64,000 bases of DNA from Gammaproteobacteria bacterium (lineage in GTDB: Bacteria > Pseudomonadota > Gammaproteobacteria > Steroidobacterales > Foliamicaceae): the NCBI GenBank assembly GCA_009845905.1, contig VXYS01000003.1:124001-188000 (forward strand), written 5' to 3'. The translations under genes were made by a program, and so were the position numbers. The notes under the pieces were generated by a model. It was not told where the DNA came from, did not search any database, and saw only the letters and a program-made list of their open reading frames with translations. Of the stretch, positions 9,101 through 16,420 are shown in pieces. The stretch's first letter is position 1, and each line of letters starts with the position of its first letter.

Positions 9101-10753
9101 TTCGAACATGACCTGCACGCGCGCGAAACGGGCCCCCAGCCGGCCGAGAGCACCGGTTATGTGAGCCGCGTAAACCAGCGACACGCCGCCGATGGCGACG
9201 CCGACGGCGGTACGCGGATCGGGTGTGATTGCAAACGCCCCGATCACGACGGCCGCCAGGACGGTCATCCCGAACTCGCCCAGCGGCATCCGTGTCCGGC
9301 GGTGTCCGAGATGCGCCGGCAGGACCATCTGGCATTCGATCAGGGAGAAGGCGAGGCAGCAGATGACGGTGCCGGAGATCACGCTGAATATCTGCCCGAG
9401 CCTGCCGACGGAGAACAACAGCGGCATGAATGCCGCCACGGTGGTCAGAACGCCGAACGTGACCGGAACCATGACCTGCTGCGTTCCCTGAATCGCTCCG
9501 GCAAGCTGGCCGGCTCCCCGCCGGTGCGCGACATAGGTGCTTTCTCCGACCACGACGGCATCGTCCACCAGCATGCCCAGAGCGAGGATGAAGCCGATCA
9601 CCGAGATGGAGTCGATCGAAAAGCCGAGCGAATACATGAGGAACAGGGCGCCGAGGAAGGCGATGGGGATGCCTGCCGCCACCCACAGCGCGAGGTGCGG
9701 GCGAAGGAAAAGGGCCAGCAGGAGCAACACCAGCAGAAGGCCCTGGACGCCGCTGTCCACCAGGGCCCCGAGGCGGCCGGTCACGAGTTTCGATTCGTCT
9801 TTCCATACCTGCACCTGCACCCCTTCGGGATACCGGGAGGAGGACCGGGCGACAAAGTCCTTGACGGTCTCGGTGATCAGGCGAATGTCCTGCTCGCCCA
9901 TTCTGCTGACCTGGACCAGTGCGGCCGGCCTGTCGTTGAACGTGAGGCTCTGGCTGGTGTCTTCGAAGCCGTCCACGACCCGGGCGACATCCTTCACGAG
10001 CACCCGGGTGCCGTCGTTGCGGGTGGTCACGAGCAGGTTCTCAATTTCACGGCCCCAATAGGCCTGGCCGCTGGTTCGCAGCAGCACTTCGCCTTCGCGG
10101 GTCTTCACGGTGCCGCCCGGCAGGTCCAGCGAACGTTGGCGCAGCGCGTTGGCGACGTCGTCGAAGGTCAGGTTGTTGCGCGACAGCGACAGTTCCGAGA
10201 CCTCGACGGAAATCTCGTACGGCCGCGCATTGGTGACTTCGGCATGCGTGACGCCGTCAAGTCTCAGGATGTCGTCGCGCACGCGGCGGGCCATTTCCTT
10301 GAGCGCGCGTTCGTCGGCAGGGCCGGTAACGGCAATTTCCATGACCACGCTCGACGGCGTGACGAGCTGAATGATCGGCTTTTCCGCTTCCTGCGGAAAC
10401 GTGTCGATAGCGTTGATCTGCGCATCGACGTCGTCCAGCACCAGGAACCGGTCGGCGTCGTGGAAGAGCTCCACCACGACGTTGCAGCGACCCTCCATCG
10501 CGGTCGAGCGCACTTCCTTGATGCCGTTGATTCCTTCGATCTGCTCCTCGATCCGGGTGCAGATTCCGGACTCCACTTCCTCGGGCGCGGCCCCCAGGTA
10601 CGGGACGGTGACGGTAATGACCGGCAGGTCGAAGTCGGGATAGAGCTTGACCGGTATCTGGCCGAGCGACGCAAGACCGGCCAGAACGGCAAATCCCATC
10701 AGGAGGTTGGCCGCCACACTGTTGGTGGCGAACCAGGCGATCATCGCCTTCAT
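6179..10753 (-). CDS. RND permease fused to a degenerate GlnE-like adenylyltransferase domain
   Basis: A 1524-residue protein, about 450 longer than a normal RND pump. Residues 1-1088 form a full RND permease: TM1, two porter halves, TM4 aspartates D397-D398 in LGMLVDDAVVVGES, and TM12 ending in LFVPALWLVLLDISGG. TM10 reads VVVNSTLVLIHG, so the acidic residue seen in the sister pump is replaced by serine. Residues 490-540 add two hydrophobic stretches between TM6 and TM7. From about residue 1140 to the end it resembles one half of glutamine synthetase adenylyltransferase: an arginine-rich lead helix, a nucleotidyltransferase core (ALGPAGRREFVAGGPLELLF, residues 1247-1266), the LLRPV strand, LVHARVFEAEGDLGDRF and the helical signature RRRTGGLAELELAAEFLQL. 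The GSDLDL motif has become GGPLEL, so P1261 and E1263 replace the metal-binding aspartates, and the third acid (VDxRLRP) is glycine 1304. RND C-termini are cytoplasmic, so the module should face the cytosol. The reading frame is continuous. The start overlaps the adaptor stop as ATGA. Confidence 0.88.
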   Translation of the reverse strand: MKAMIAWFATNSVAANLLMGFAVLAGLASLGQIPVKLYPDFDLPVITVTVPYLGAAPEEVESGICTRIEEQIEGINGIKEVRSTAMEGRCNVVVELFHDADRFLVLDDVDAQINAIDTFPQEAEKPIIQLVTPSSVVMEIAVTGPADERALKEMARRVRDDILRLDGVTHAEVTNARPYEISVEVSELSLSRNNLTFDDVANALRQRSLDLPGGTVKTREGEVLLRTSGQAYWGREIENLLVTTRNDGTRVLVKDVARVVDGFEDTSQSLTFNDRPAALVQVSRMGEQDIRLITETVKDFVARSSSRYPEGVQVQVWKDESKLVTGRLGALVDSGVQGLLLVLLLLALFLRPHLALWVAAGIPIAFLGALFLMYSLGFSIDSISVIGFILALGMLVDDAVVVGESTYVAHRRGAGQLAGAIQGTQQVMVPVTFGVLTTVAAFMPLLFSVGRLGQIFSVISGTVICCLAFSLIECQMVLPAHLGHRRTRMPLGEFGMTVLAAVVIGAFAITPDPRTAVGVAIGGVSLVYAAHITGALGRLGARFARVQVMFESALEALVQGRFRELARAAYRNRVLTLAISLAALIVSISIVLSGHLPFTFFTPIQGDTVTARLRMPLGTSEATTQGIIEQLADSARDLREQLAEDQEKPIVLHIVEAMGGHPSTAQPGSAIPAPSGAHLGEVTIQLNPSEERDIRTEEVGRMWREAAGSSAASDQLSFITERIERDPEIWIRFAGENIGDLRRIADEFRGELLQYPGVFGIADSLRDGKAELELSVTPAGEALGITLADLGRQVRQAFYGEEAQRIQRGRDDVRLMVRYPEEQRRSLDSLFSLRVRTPEGGEVPFATVAEVSGGRGLAEIQRTNGSRTVDVSAEVDPRLTSAEAVMAELNAGFLSQVLRRYDGVSFTVESAREQQETVATVGPLFLLALFAIFALLALPLRSYSQPLIIMAVLPFAFVGAVWGHVILKLFGPVVGLSMASVFGIVAASGVVVNSTLVLIHGVNRFRAAGDGMEDALLNAAVSRFRPILITTVTTFAGVAPLMLSNSVPAQPLVPMAASLAFGVVFSSVAALLFVPALWLVLLDISGGTRRVTDRVVAGVIGASPRLSQWMARYPYVQESLRAQEFTDLQLPEDLDLDPEMEKIARQGLVRVYYQREFDIGEMRAQLGDVAARAPNVSDAVSEARTWAEERTFQLGAHIAGGTMAPVEAAGPLTDILETCLASLLPAARSEFTTQHGEISGSRIALVALGPAGRREFVAGGPLELLFVCDREDRASTTATLNPTAWHAQFVQFFTRLIREFSAEGILLRPVPPYALQSAGRETFAPTLAAAGRHFDESADSADLRMLVHARVFEAEGDLGDRFETFRRSVLTRSHDAGAIAADIAAVRSSLAQRHKDSDTWEIRRRTGGLAELELAAEFLQLMHARHTPEVLVRGLIPTFEAAGKHELIDARAASGLVEAATLWQNLEGFFQMTSGEAFDPESASDDQKARIADLCGVGHFDELGDLIAETALVSARILDRTFAG

Positions 10754-11934
10754 CCGGGTGTGGCGGGAACGGGCGGAGCGGGCACCGGGCGAACGCTCTG
10801 ACCCTCGATGGCGTCGTCCAGGGCCGTTACGCAGATCCGCTCCCCGTCCGAGACGTCAACCCGAAGGTAGGCGGTTTCCGCGGTCAGACGCACTACTTCC
10901 GCGTCACGAAAGGAAAGCCGGTTGTTCGTGTCCACGACGTAGAGCCGGTTTCCGGCCTGCAGCGCCGTGCCGGGTACCACGAGGACGTCTTCAACGTGCT
11001 TGCCCACGATGTCGGCTTCCACGAACAACCCGATGGTCAGTGGCGGCGCGCCTTCTTCCGGTTCATATGGATCGGCCACCTGCGCGATTACGTTGACGAC
11101 CCGGCTCAAGGGGTCCAGTTCGCCCTCGGTCCGGACCACGTCGGCCTCCCAGGCATGCATGCCGCCGGCGAATTCTGCGCGCAATATCGCCCTGGTCTTC
11201 ACGGCGGACGGCGGATCGGTGCGCGCGAGGGAAAAGGGCAGAAAGGCGAGGTCCTGGTCCTTGACCGGCAGGCGCACCTCGGCGTAATCGGTGGAGTATA
11301 GGGTGGCGATGGACTCGCCGCGCGATACGAACTGCCCGGTATCCACGCTCTCGGAGCGCACGCGCCCGTCATATGGCGCGGTCACGCGGGTCCGTTCCAG
11401 ATCGCGTTCGGCCTGCGCAAGGGCGGCCGACGCCTGGCGTAAGGCCGCGCGGGCCACATTGAGCTGGTTCAGGGCCATGTCGAGATCCGCCTGGCTGACC
11501 GACTGGGTGGCCGCCAGTTCCTCCGCCCGATTGAAGGTGAGTTCGGCGTTGGCGAGTTCGCTTTCGGCGGAGGCGAGCGCGGCCCGCGCCTGTTCCAGGG
11601 CGGCTTCGTAGTCGATCCGCTCGATTTCGATCAGCACGTCGCCCTTTGAGAAAAAGCCCCCGGAGACCATGGACGGCGATACCGCGACGACCCTTCCTGA
11701 GACTTCCGCGACCAGGTTGCTCTCGGTCTTGGGAACAACGGTTCCGTGCGCCGTGACGGTCAGTTGCGCGGTTCTCTTGACCGCCTCCACGGTCTGAACC
11801 GAGGGGGCGTCCGGCGGCCGCGCCTGACGGTCCGGCCTGGGCCCCGTTGCAATGATGACGATCGCCAGCAGGAAGCCTCCCGCCACGATGAGTACGGGGC
11901 CGATATAGCGCTTCAAGAGGGCCAGGAAGCTCAT
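10750..11934 (-). CDS. RND efflux periplasmic adaptor (membrane fusion protein)
   Basis: A 394-residue AcrA/HlyD-type adaptor. The N-terminal anchor is one hydrophobic helix at about residues 10-30, preceded by the basic LLKRY. The lipoyl halves are visible (VAEVSGRVVAVSPSMVSGG and TAPYDGRVRSESVDTGQFV), separated by a coiled-coil hairpin rich in alanine, glutamate and leucine (about residues 108-180). A proline-rich tail (VRPVPAPPVPATPG) ends the protein. Its stop overlaps the start of the RND-GlnE fusion in an ATGA, and its own start overlaps the stop of the permease gene upstream in the same way, so the three proteins are translationally coupled. It is therefore the expected partner of the 1524-residue pump. 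Confidence 0.93.
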   Translation of the reverse strand: MSFLALLKRYIGPVLIVAGGFLLAIVIIATGPRPDRQARPPDAPSVQTVEAVKRTAQLTVTAHGTVVPKTESNLVAEVSGRVVAVSPSMVSGGFFSKGDVLIEIERIDYEAALEQARAALASAESELANAELTFNRAEELAATQSVSQADLDMALNQLNVARAALRQASAALAQAERDLERTRVTAPYDGRVRSESVDTGQFVSRGESIATLYSTDYAEVRLPVKDQDLAFLPFSLARTDPPSAVKTRAILRAEFAGGMHAWEADVVRTEGELDPLSRVVNVIAQVADPYEPEEGAPPLTIGLFVEADIVGKHVEDVLVVPGTALQAGNRLYVVDTNNRLSFRDAEVVRLTAETAYLRVDVSDGERICVTALDDAIEGQSVRPVPAPPVPATPG

Positions 11935-13694
11935 CCGGCGGCTCCCGCTGCGGCTCTTGGCGCGTCCACGCGCACGGTCACGATGTCCGTGTCGTGGTAT
12001 TGCTGGTGGTGCACGGACGAGGCCAGGCCGCGCAGCAACCGCAGCGAGACTTCATGTTCCGGCGCCTGGCTGGAGCTCTGTTCCACCAGCAGGGCCATCC
12101 GGTCCTCCACGTTGCCTTCGCCGGGCGCCGCGATGAGTTCCAGCACCGCGCCGTCGCCTTCCTTGTGCGCTACCAGCAATAGCCGCCGTTTTGCCTGGTT
12201 ATCGTCGTCCTGGTGATCGAGCAGGGTCAGGAGGGTCTCCTCGCTCGCGGCCTGAAGCCGGCCGGCCATCGCGTCGGACCAGCCGCTGCGCCTTGTGAAC
12301 GACTCCAGAAATTCCTGGATCCGGGGCAGGGCGGACACTGCGAACTCCGCCTCGAGCCTTCGGCGGCGCGGCGCCGTGAGTTCGAGGAAGAGGGTCATGA
12401 GCACCGCCGTGAGTCCGCCGGCCGTCATGCCGTTCTCCATCATCCCGCCGGCAAACTCCGAGAAGAACTCCGGGAATATGACGCCGGCCTGGAATCCGGT
12501 GCCGATCCAGAAGGACACGCCGCAGATCAGGCCGTTGCGGGCGTTCATGCCGTCCTGGATCACCAGTTTTATCCCGACCATGAACAGCATCGCCATGAGC
12601 ACGATGACGTAGGCCGCCACCACCGGTCCGGGTATGGCCAGGATCATCGCAAGCGCCTTGGGCAGAAATGCGACCGCCAGGAAGATCGCTCCCACCGCGA
12701 TTCCGACCCTGCGCGCCCCGACGCCGGTCAGCTCGGTCACCGAAACACTGGTGGAGTAGGTCGTGTTGGGTACCGTGCCGGCGAGGCCCGACAACAGGTT
12801 GCCGACGCCGTCGGCCGCCACCGCGCCCTGGACCGCCCGGAAATCGGGCGCGCGCGGTTTGCGCCAGGAAACGCGCTGAATCGCGAGACCGTCGCCTATG
12901 GTCTCGATGGCGCCCACCAGGGTGGCGAAGATGAAGGCCGGAAGCAGGCTCCAGAACACCGGGCCGAAGTCGAGATTCAGCCCCGGCCAGCTCCCGGCGG
13001 GAAGCCCGATCCAGCCGGCTTCCGCAACCAGTTGCGTGTTGTAGAGGCCGTAGAAGCCTGCCAGAATCGATCCCGCCACAACGCCGATCAACGGCGCCCA
13101 CAGGCGCAGCACGGCGTTTCCCCTGAGCGCGATTGCCACGATGATCACGAGGGTCATGACGACGGTGAGCGGGGTGGCGAAGGACGGCGCGCCCTCGGGG
13201 AGGTCCTTCAGCATGTCGAAGGCCACCGGCATCACGGTCACGGCAATCAGCATGATCACGGTGCCCGATACGGTCGGGGTCAGCACCCGGCGCAGCAACG
13301 AAAGCCGCCCGGACAGCAGGAACTGGAACAGGGAGGCAATGATGACCAGCGTGCCCAGCATGGCGGGTCCACCCTTGGAAATGGCGGCGATGCAGACCGC
13401 GATGAAGGTCGCCGAAGTGCCCATGACCAGCACGTAGCCGGATCCGAAGCGTCCGACCCGGACGGCCTGAAGGATGGTCGTGACGCCGCTGACGGCAACG
13501 GCGGCGAAGACCGCCCAGGAGAGATAGGACTCCCCGCCGCCCGCGGCCCGGATCACGATCGCCGGCGTCAGGACGATGCCGGCAATACAAAGCACCGCGA
13601 ACTGCAGGCCGAGCCCGAAGGACAGCGGTTTCGGCAGCTTGTCGTTCGGCTCGTAGCGAACGTTGGCGACGGATTCGGGCGTATCGGCCATCAT
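11931..13694 (-). CDS. NCS2-family xanthine/uracil permease with C-terminal GHKL-like domain
   Basis: Head gene of the minus-strand transporter operon, 587 residues. Residues 25-440 are a nucleobase:cation symporter-2 permease with many hydrophobic helices, the glutamate-bearing helix ATLVGAIETIGDGLA and the conserved stretch DGVGNLLSGLAGTVPNTTYS. Members of this family import uracil, xanthine or other purines; the substrate here is unknown. After the last helix (about residue 440) comes a soluble tail of some 145 residues. Its blocks resemble a GHKL/RsbW-type ATPase fold: an N-box-like helix AASEETLLTLLDHQ, a strand-loop LELIAAPGEGNVED where a DxGxG box would lie, and SLRLLRGLASSV near the end. 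The expected box aspartate is alanine, so ATP binding is doubtful. Domain assignment of the tail is by eye and only moderately sure. ATG 13694 follows a CCGGAG ribosome-binding site. Confidence 0.85.
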   Translation of the reverse strand: MMADTPESVANVRYEPNDKLPKPLSFGLGLQFAVLCIAGIVLTPAIVIRAAGGGESYLSWAVFAAVAVSGVTTILQAVRVGRFGSGYVLVMGTSATFIAVCIAAISKGGPAMLGTLVIIASLFQFLLSGRLSLLRRVLTPTVSGTVIMLIAVTVMPVAFDMLKDLPEGAPSFATPLTVVMTLVIIVAIALRGNAVLRLWAPLIGVVAGSILAGFYGLYNTQLVAEAGWIGLPAGSWPGLNLDFGPVFWSLLPAFIFATLVGAIETIGDGLAIQRVSWRKPRAPDFRAVQGAVAADGVGNLLSGLAGTVPNTTYSTSVSVTELTGVGARRVGIAVGAIFLAVAFLPKALAMILAIPGPVVAAYVIVLMAMLFMVGIKLVIQDGMNARNGLICGVSFWIGTGFQAGVIFPEFFSEFAGGMMENGMTAGGLTAVLMTLFLELTAPRRRRLEAEFAVSALPRIQEFLESFTRRSGWSDAMAGRLQAASEETLLTLLDHQDDDNQAKRRLLLVAHKEGDGAVLELIAAPGEGNVEDRMALLVEQSSSQAPEHEVSLRLLRGLASSVHHQQYHDTDIVTVRVDAPRAAAGAAG

Positions 13695-13766
13695 GCAGCT
13701 CCGGTTGAGTGGGGGGCGCAGCCGGCTCGTTCAGTTTCCATTGGGCTTGCTCGTCGGGCGCCGCGA

Positions 13767-14651
13767 TCAGTTGCCGATCAGGCGCTTGACCGTCAGCATG
13801 AGCGTCCAGCTGCGCGTTCCGCTGAAGGTATTGGTGTTGGTCAGGTCGGGATCCAGTTGGTGCATGGGGTGGTATTCGTAATCGCCCATGTCCTCGAAGT
13901 CGCCGGTGGCCGACCAGGTCAGTTTCAGGCCCACGCGCACCTTGCCTCCCGGGTTGTAGTCGGCCCCGGCGTGCAGGCGCCAGACCACGACCGTGTCGTT
14001 CAGATCATTGTTCTGGGCGCTGTTGTAGAACGAAAGCGGCGGATCGTACGTCTCGCCGCCGCCCGAGGTGTCCTGGTAATCGCTGGCGTAAAAGACGTCG
14101 GCGAACTCCACCGACGCCATTCCCAGGCCCGCTCCCGCGTATGGTGTGATCGCGCCCCATGCGCCGGGGAAGTCGTAATACGCATCCAGCGAGACGGAGC
14201 GCACGCGCAGGTGGTCGATCGTGGCGCGTCCGTTGGCCTCGACCGTGCCGCCGGGTCGCGGCCGGATGGCGGTCCCGTCGTAGTAGGTGATGTCCCGGAA
14301 CATCTGGCTCGTGTCGTGCCTCTGTTGCGCCAGAGCCAGCTCCAGGCGGGTCCGGCCGAAAAAGCGCCCGGCGGAAAGCTCGAAGGCGGCGCCGCCGTCC
14401 AGACCGACGTCGTATTGCCAGCGGTATCCGGGCGCCAGGGGGACCGGGTCCTGATCGAAGCAGGCGGCGTCGGGATAACAGAAGCTCTCCCGGTTCCAGC
14501 CCTCCTGATCCAGCGTGGAGCCCCGACCGGCTCCGAGGCCGGCCCCGATATACCAACCGGCGTCCAGGCTGTCCCGGCCGGAGTCCTGCGCAGCCGCCGG
14601 GCAGGCAAGCGCGACCAGCGCCGCGACGCCCGCGACCGGAGCAAGGAACAA
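13767..14651 (-). CDS. Outer-membrane beta-barrel protein of unknown role
   Basis: About 294 residues with an N-terminal signal peptide (hydrophobic core GVAALVALACP, likely cut after AAA-Q) followed by amphipathic strands (GWYIGAGLGAGRGS, RTRLELALAQQR, ITPYAGAGLGMASVEF, GADYNPGGKVRVGLKLTW) and a last strand WTLMLTVKRLIGN. This is the pattern of small OmpA/OprF-like or opacity-type barrels. No periplasmic peptidoglycan-binding domain is present. The frame starts at TTG 14651, but the three residues in front of it in the same frame are basic (RRK), so translation may begin slightly upstream at another non-ATG codon. Two cysteines (CYPDAACFDQD) in an extracellular-looking loop may form a disulfide. 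Specific function not recognised. Confidence 0.7.
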   Translation of the reverse strand: MFLAPVAGVAALVALACPAAAQDSGRDSLDAGWYIGAGLGAGRGSTLDQEGWNRESFCYPDAACFDQDPVPLAPGYRWQYDVGLDGGAAFELSAGRFFGRTRLELALAQQRHDTSQMFRDITYYDGTAIRPRPGGTVEANGRATIDHLRVRSVSLDAYYDFPGAWGAITPYAGAGLGMASVEFADVFYASDYQDTSGGGETYDPPLSFYNSAQNNDLNDTVVVWRLHAGADYNPGGKVRVGLKLTWSATGDFEDMGDYEYHPMHQLDPDLTNTNTFSGTRSWTLMLTVKRLIGN

Positions 14652-14740
14652 CTTGCGACGCCCTGAATTCAGTTTTCCAACCCCCGCCGGAACCCGACCG
14701 CGAAGTATGCTATCAAAATTGGGTGCCGCGCATCCCCGGC

Positions 14741-15220
14741 TCAGGAGCGGCCCTGAGCCCTGTGCCGGGCAAGTCGCTGTTTTTCTCGCTGCCAGTCGCG
14801 TTCCTGGTCCAGCCGGCGCTTGTCGTACTGCTTGCGCCCCCTTCCCAGTCCGATGCGCAGCTTTACCTTCGATCCGCTCCAGTACAAGGCCAGCGGAATC
14901 AGGGTGAGCCCTCGCTGCTGCACCTTTCCGGCCAGCCGGTCGATCTGGTTGCGGTGCAGGAGCAGCTTGCGGCTGCGGTCGGGCACCGGGGGCGGGTGGG
15001 CGCTGGCGTGCGGCAGCGGCGCGAAGTTGGCGCCGGTCAGCCAGGCTTCGCGATCGCGGATGGCCACGAAGGCTTCCGCCAGGCTGGCGCGGTTGGCGCG
15101 CAGGGCCTTGACCTCCCAGCCGAGCAGCGCAAGACCGGCGTCGAGTTCCTCGAGGATCTCGAAGTTACGGTAGGCGCGGCGATTTGCCGCGATTCGTCCC
15201 GGTTGTGGTTTGCGCGCCAT
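14741..15220 (-). CDS. smpB: SsrA-binding protein SmpB
   Basis: 159 residues, the normal length for SmpB, the protein that delivers tmRNA to stalled ribosomes in trans-translation. The family pattern is complete: N-terminal IAANRRAYRNFEILEELDAG, then GLALLGWEVKALRANRASL, the LLLHRNQIDRL block, KLRIGLGRGRKQYDKR and a basic C-terminal tail that folds as a helix in the decoding centre. The gene faces away from ratA with about 107 bases between them, the usual gammaproteobacterial arrangement. Confidence 0.97.
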   Translation of the reverse strand: MARKPQPGRIAANRRAYRNFEILEELDAGLALLGWEVKALRANRASLAEAFVAIRDREAWLTGANFAPLPHASAHPPPVPDRSRKLLLHRNQIDRLAGKVQQRGLTLIPLALYWSGSKVKLRIGLGRGRKQYDKRRLDQERDWQREKQRLARHRAQGRS

Positions 15221-15327
15221 GTCTTCGGATTCGGTGTCGCAGGGCGCAAAGGGCGCCCCGGCCAGTGCACGAGTGCCGTGTCAGGCTCATATTGTCGCAT
15301 CAGCGCGCAGGCGGCATCATAAAACGA

Positions 15328-15765
15328 ATGCGTGAAATATCGCGAGAGGCCCTGACGCCGGGTTCGCCCGAGACTGTTTTCGATCTCGTGGCCGCGGTGG
15401 AGGACTACCCGCGTTTTCTTCGCGGCTGCGCCGGCGCCGAGATTCATCGTCAGGACGAGCGCGAGGCGCTGGCCAGCCTGGACCTCAAGGGCGGTGTGTT
15501 CAAGCAGCGCCTGACCACGCTGAACCGGATGGAACGGCCGCGCCGGCTGGTCATGAACCTGAGCGAAGGGCCTTTTCGTTATTTGCGCGGGGAGTGGCGG
15601 TTCGAACCGGCCGGCTCGGGCTGCAGGGTATCGCTGCGGATCGAGTTCGAGTTTTCCAGCCGGGCCCAGGACCTGTTGCTGCGGCCGAGCTTCGAGGCCT
15701 TGTGCGACCGCCTGGTCCAGGACTTTCTCAGGCGCGCGAGGGAGAACGCCTCCCGTCATGGCTGA
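15328..15765 (+). CDS. ratA: RatA/COQ10-family START-domain protein
   Basis: 145 residues, starting at ATG 15328 (MREISREALTPGSPE), which matches the usual N-terminus; the frame extends further upstream but only through the smpB promoter region. START/polyketide-cyclase fold: FDLVAAVEDYPRFLRGCAGAEI, then RLTTLNRMERPRRLVMNLSEGPF, then CRVSLRIEFEFSSR. In Escherichia coli this family was described as RatA, an inhibitor of 70S assembly; mitochondrial COQ10 relatives bind ubiquinone, and which role applies here cannot be told. It overlaps rnfH by 8 bases and is divergent from smpB, the conserved smpB-ratA-rnfH neighbourhood. Confidence 0.92.
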   Translation: MREISREALTPGSPETVFDLVAAVEDYPRFLRGCAGAEIHRQDEREALASLDLKGGVFKQRLTTLNRMERPRRLVMNLSEGPFRYLRGEWRFEPAGSGCRVSLRIEFEFSSRAQDLLLRPSFEALCDRLVQDFLRRARENASRHG

Positions 15766-16048
15766 CGAAATCGCCATCGAAGTGAGCTACGCCCTTCCGG
15801 GCGCACAGCGCGTCCTGACGCTGCGCGTGCCCGCCGGTTCGACGGCGCGGCGCGCGGTCGTGCTTTCCTGCATCGACGCGCTTTTCCCGGAAATCGAAGC
15901 CGCGAGCTGTCCGCTCGGCGTGTTCGGCGCGGCGGTGGCCGACGATTACCGGCTGCAGCACGGCGACCGGCTGGAGGTCTATCGGCCGCTTGAAAACGAC
16001 CCGATGGAGGCGCGACGCCTGGGCGCTAGCCGGCGGGCAGGGGCGTGA
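15758..16048 (+). CDS. rnfH: RnfH/RatB-family ubiquitin-like protein
   Basis: 96 residues of the RnfH (UPF0125) family, a small beta-grasp protein that accompanies ratA in gammaproteobacteria. Family landmarks are IAIEVSYALPGAQRVLTLRV at the N-terminus, CPLGVFGAAVADDYRLQHGDRLEVYRPL and the basic C-terminal RRLGASRRAG. The biochemical role is not established. Its start lies inside the last codons of ratA, so the two are co-translated. The 3' end overlaps the end of bamE on the opposite strand by 23 bases. Confidence 0.92.
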   Translation: MADEIAIEVSYALPGAQRVLTLRVPAGSTARRAVVLSCIDALFPEIEAASCPLGVFGAAVADDYRLQHGDRLEVYRPLENDPMEARRLGASRRAGA

Positions 16049-16346
16049 TTTCGATCGAGCTTACACCTTCGTCCGAGAATTCGATCATGACGATGCGGCG
16101 CTCGCCTTCCAGGGTCCCGGGCGTGAACACGTAGTCCCAGCGATCGGCGTGAAACGGGTCGCGCACCGTCGGTGTGCCCAGCAGATAGGCGACCTGCTCG
16201 CGGGTCATCCCCATTTCCACCTTGTCGATATCGCCGGGATCGGTGATCCATCCCTGGTAGATGTTGACCTTGTAGACGCAGCCCGCCAGCAGCGCGCCGG
16301 CTGCGGCAATCACCACCAGACGGCGCAAATAAATACAAGGCTTCAT
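16026..16346 (-). CDS. bamE: Outer membrane assembly lipoprotein BamE
   Basis: 106 residues from ATG 16346 (MKPCIYLRRLVVIAA). The signal peptide ends in the lipobox LLAGC, so the mature protein is lipid-anchored at that cysteine. The mature part is the SmpA/OmlA fold of BamE: VNIYQGWITDPGDIDKVEMG, MTREQVAYLLGTPTV and DPFHADRWDYVF, the last close to the DPFHxxxWDYV family signature. It supports folding of outer-membrane proteins by the BAM complex. An upstream in-frame start at 16436 would place 30 extra residues before the signal peptide and is rejected. Gene order bamE next to fur and recN is as in Pseudomonas. Confidence 0.95.
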   Translation of the reverse strand: MKPCIYLRRLVVIAAAGALLAGCVYKVNIYQGWITDPGDIDKVEMGMTREQVAYLLGTPTVRDPFHADRWDYVFTPGTLEGERRIVMIEFSDEGVSSIEITPLPAG

Positions 16347-16420
16347 CGCGGAGCCGGAGTATATCAGCGGGGCTCTGCGGTAGCCCGTTCTTGCCCCCTG
16401 CATTCGGGGGCTTGTGAGCC

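Noticed and set aside
8285-10801. An 838-codon plus-strand open frame opposite the RND-GlnE gene
   Set aside because: The minus-strand frame has full RND and GlnE-like signatures; the plus-strand product is compositionally abnormal and has no recognisable domain.
12213-14666. An 817-codon plus-strand open frame across the NCS2 permease and barrel genes
   Set aside because: It spans two clear minus-strand genes and their promoter gap and has antisense-type composition.
15184-15327. Upstream extension of ratA
   Set aside because: It overlaps the 5' end of smpB and adds residues with no family counterpart; ATG 15328 fits the known start.
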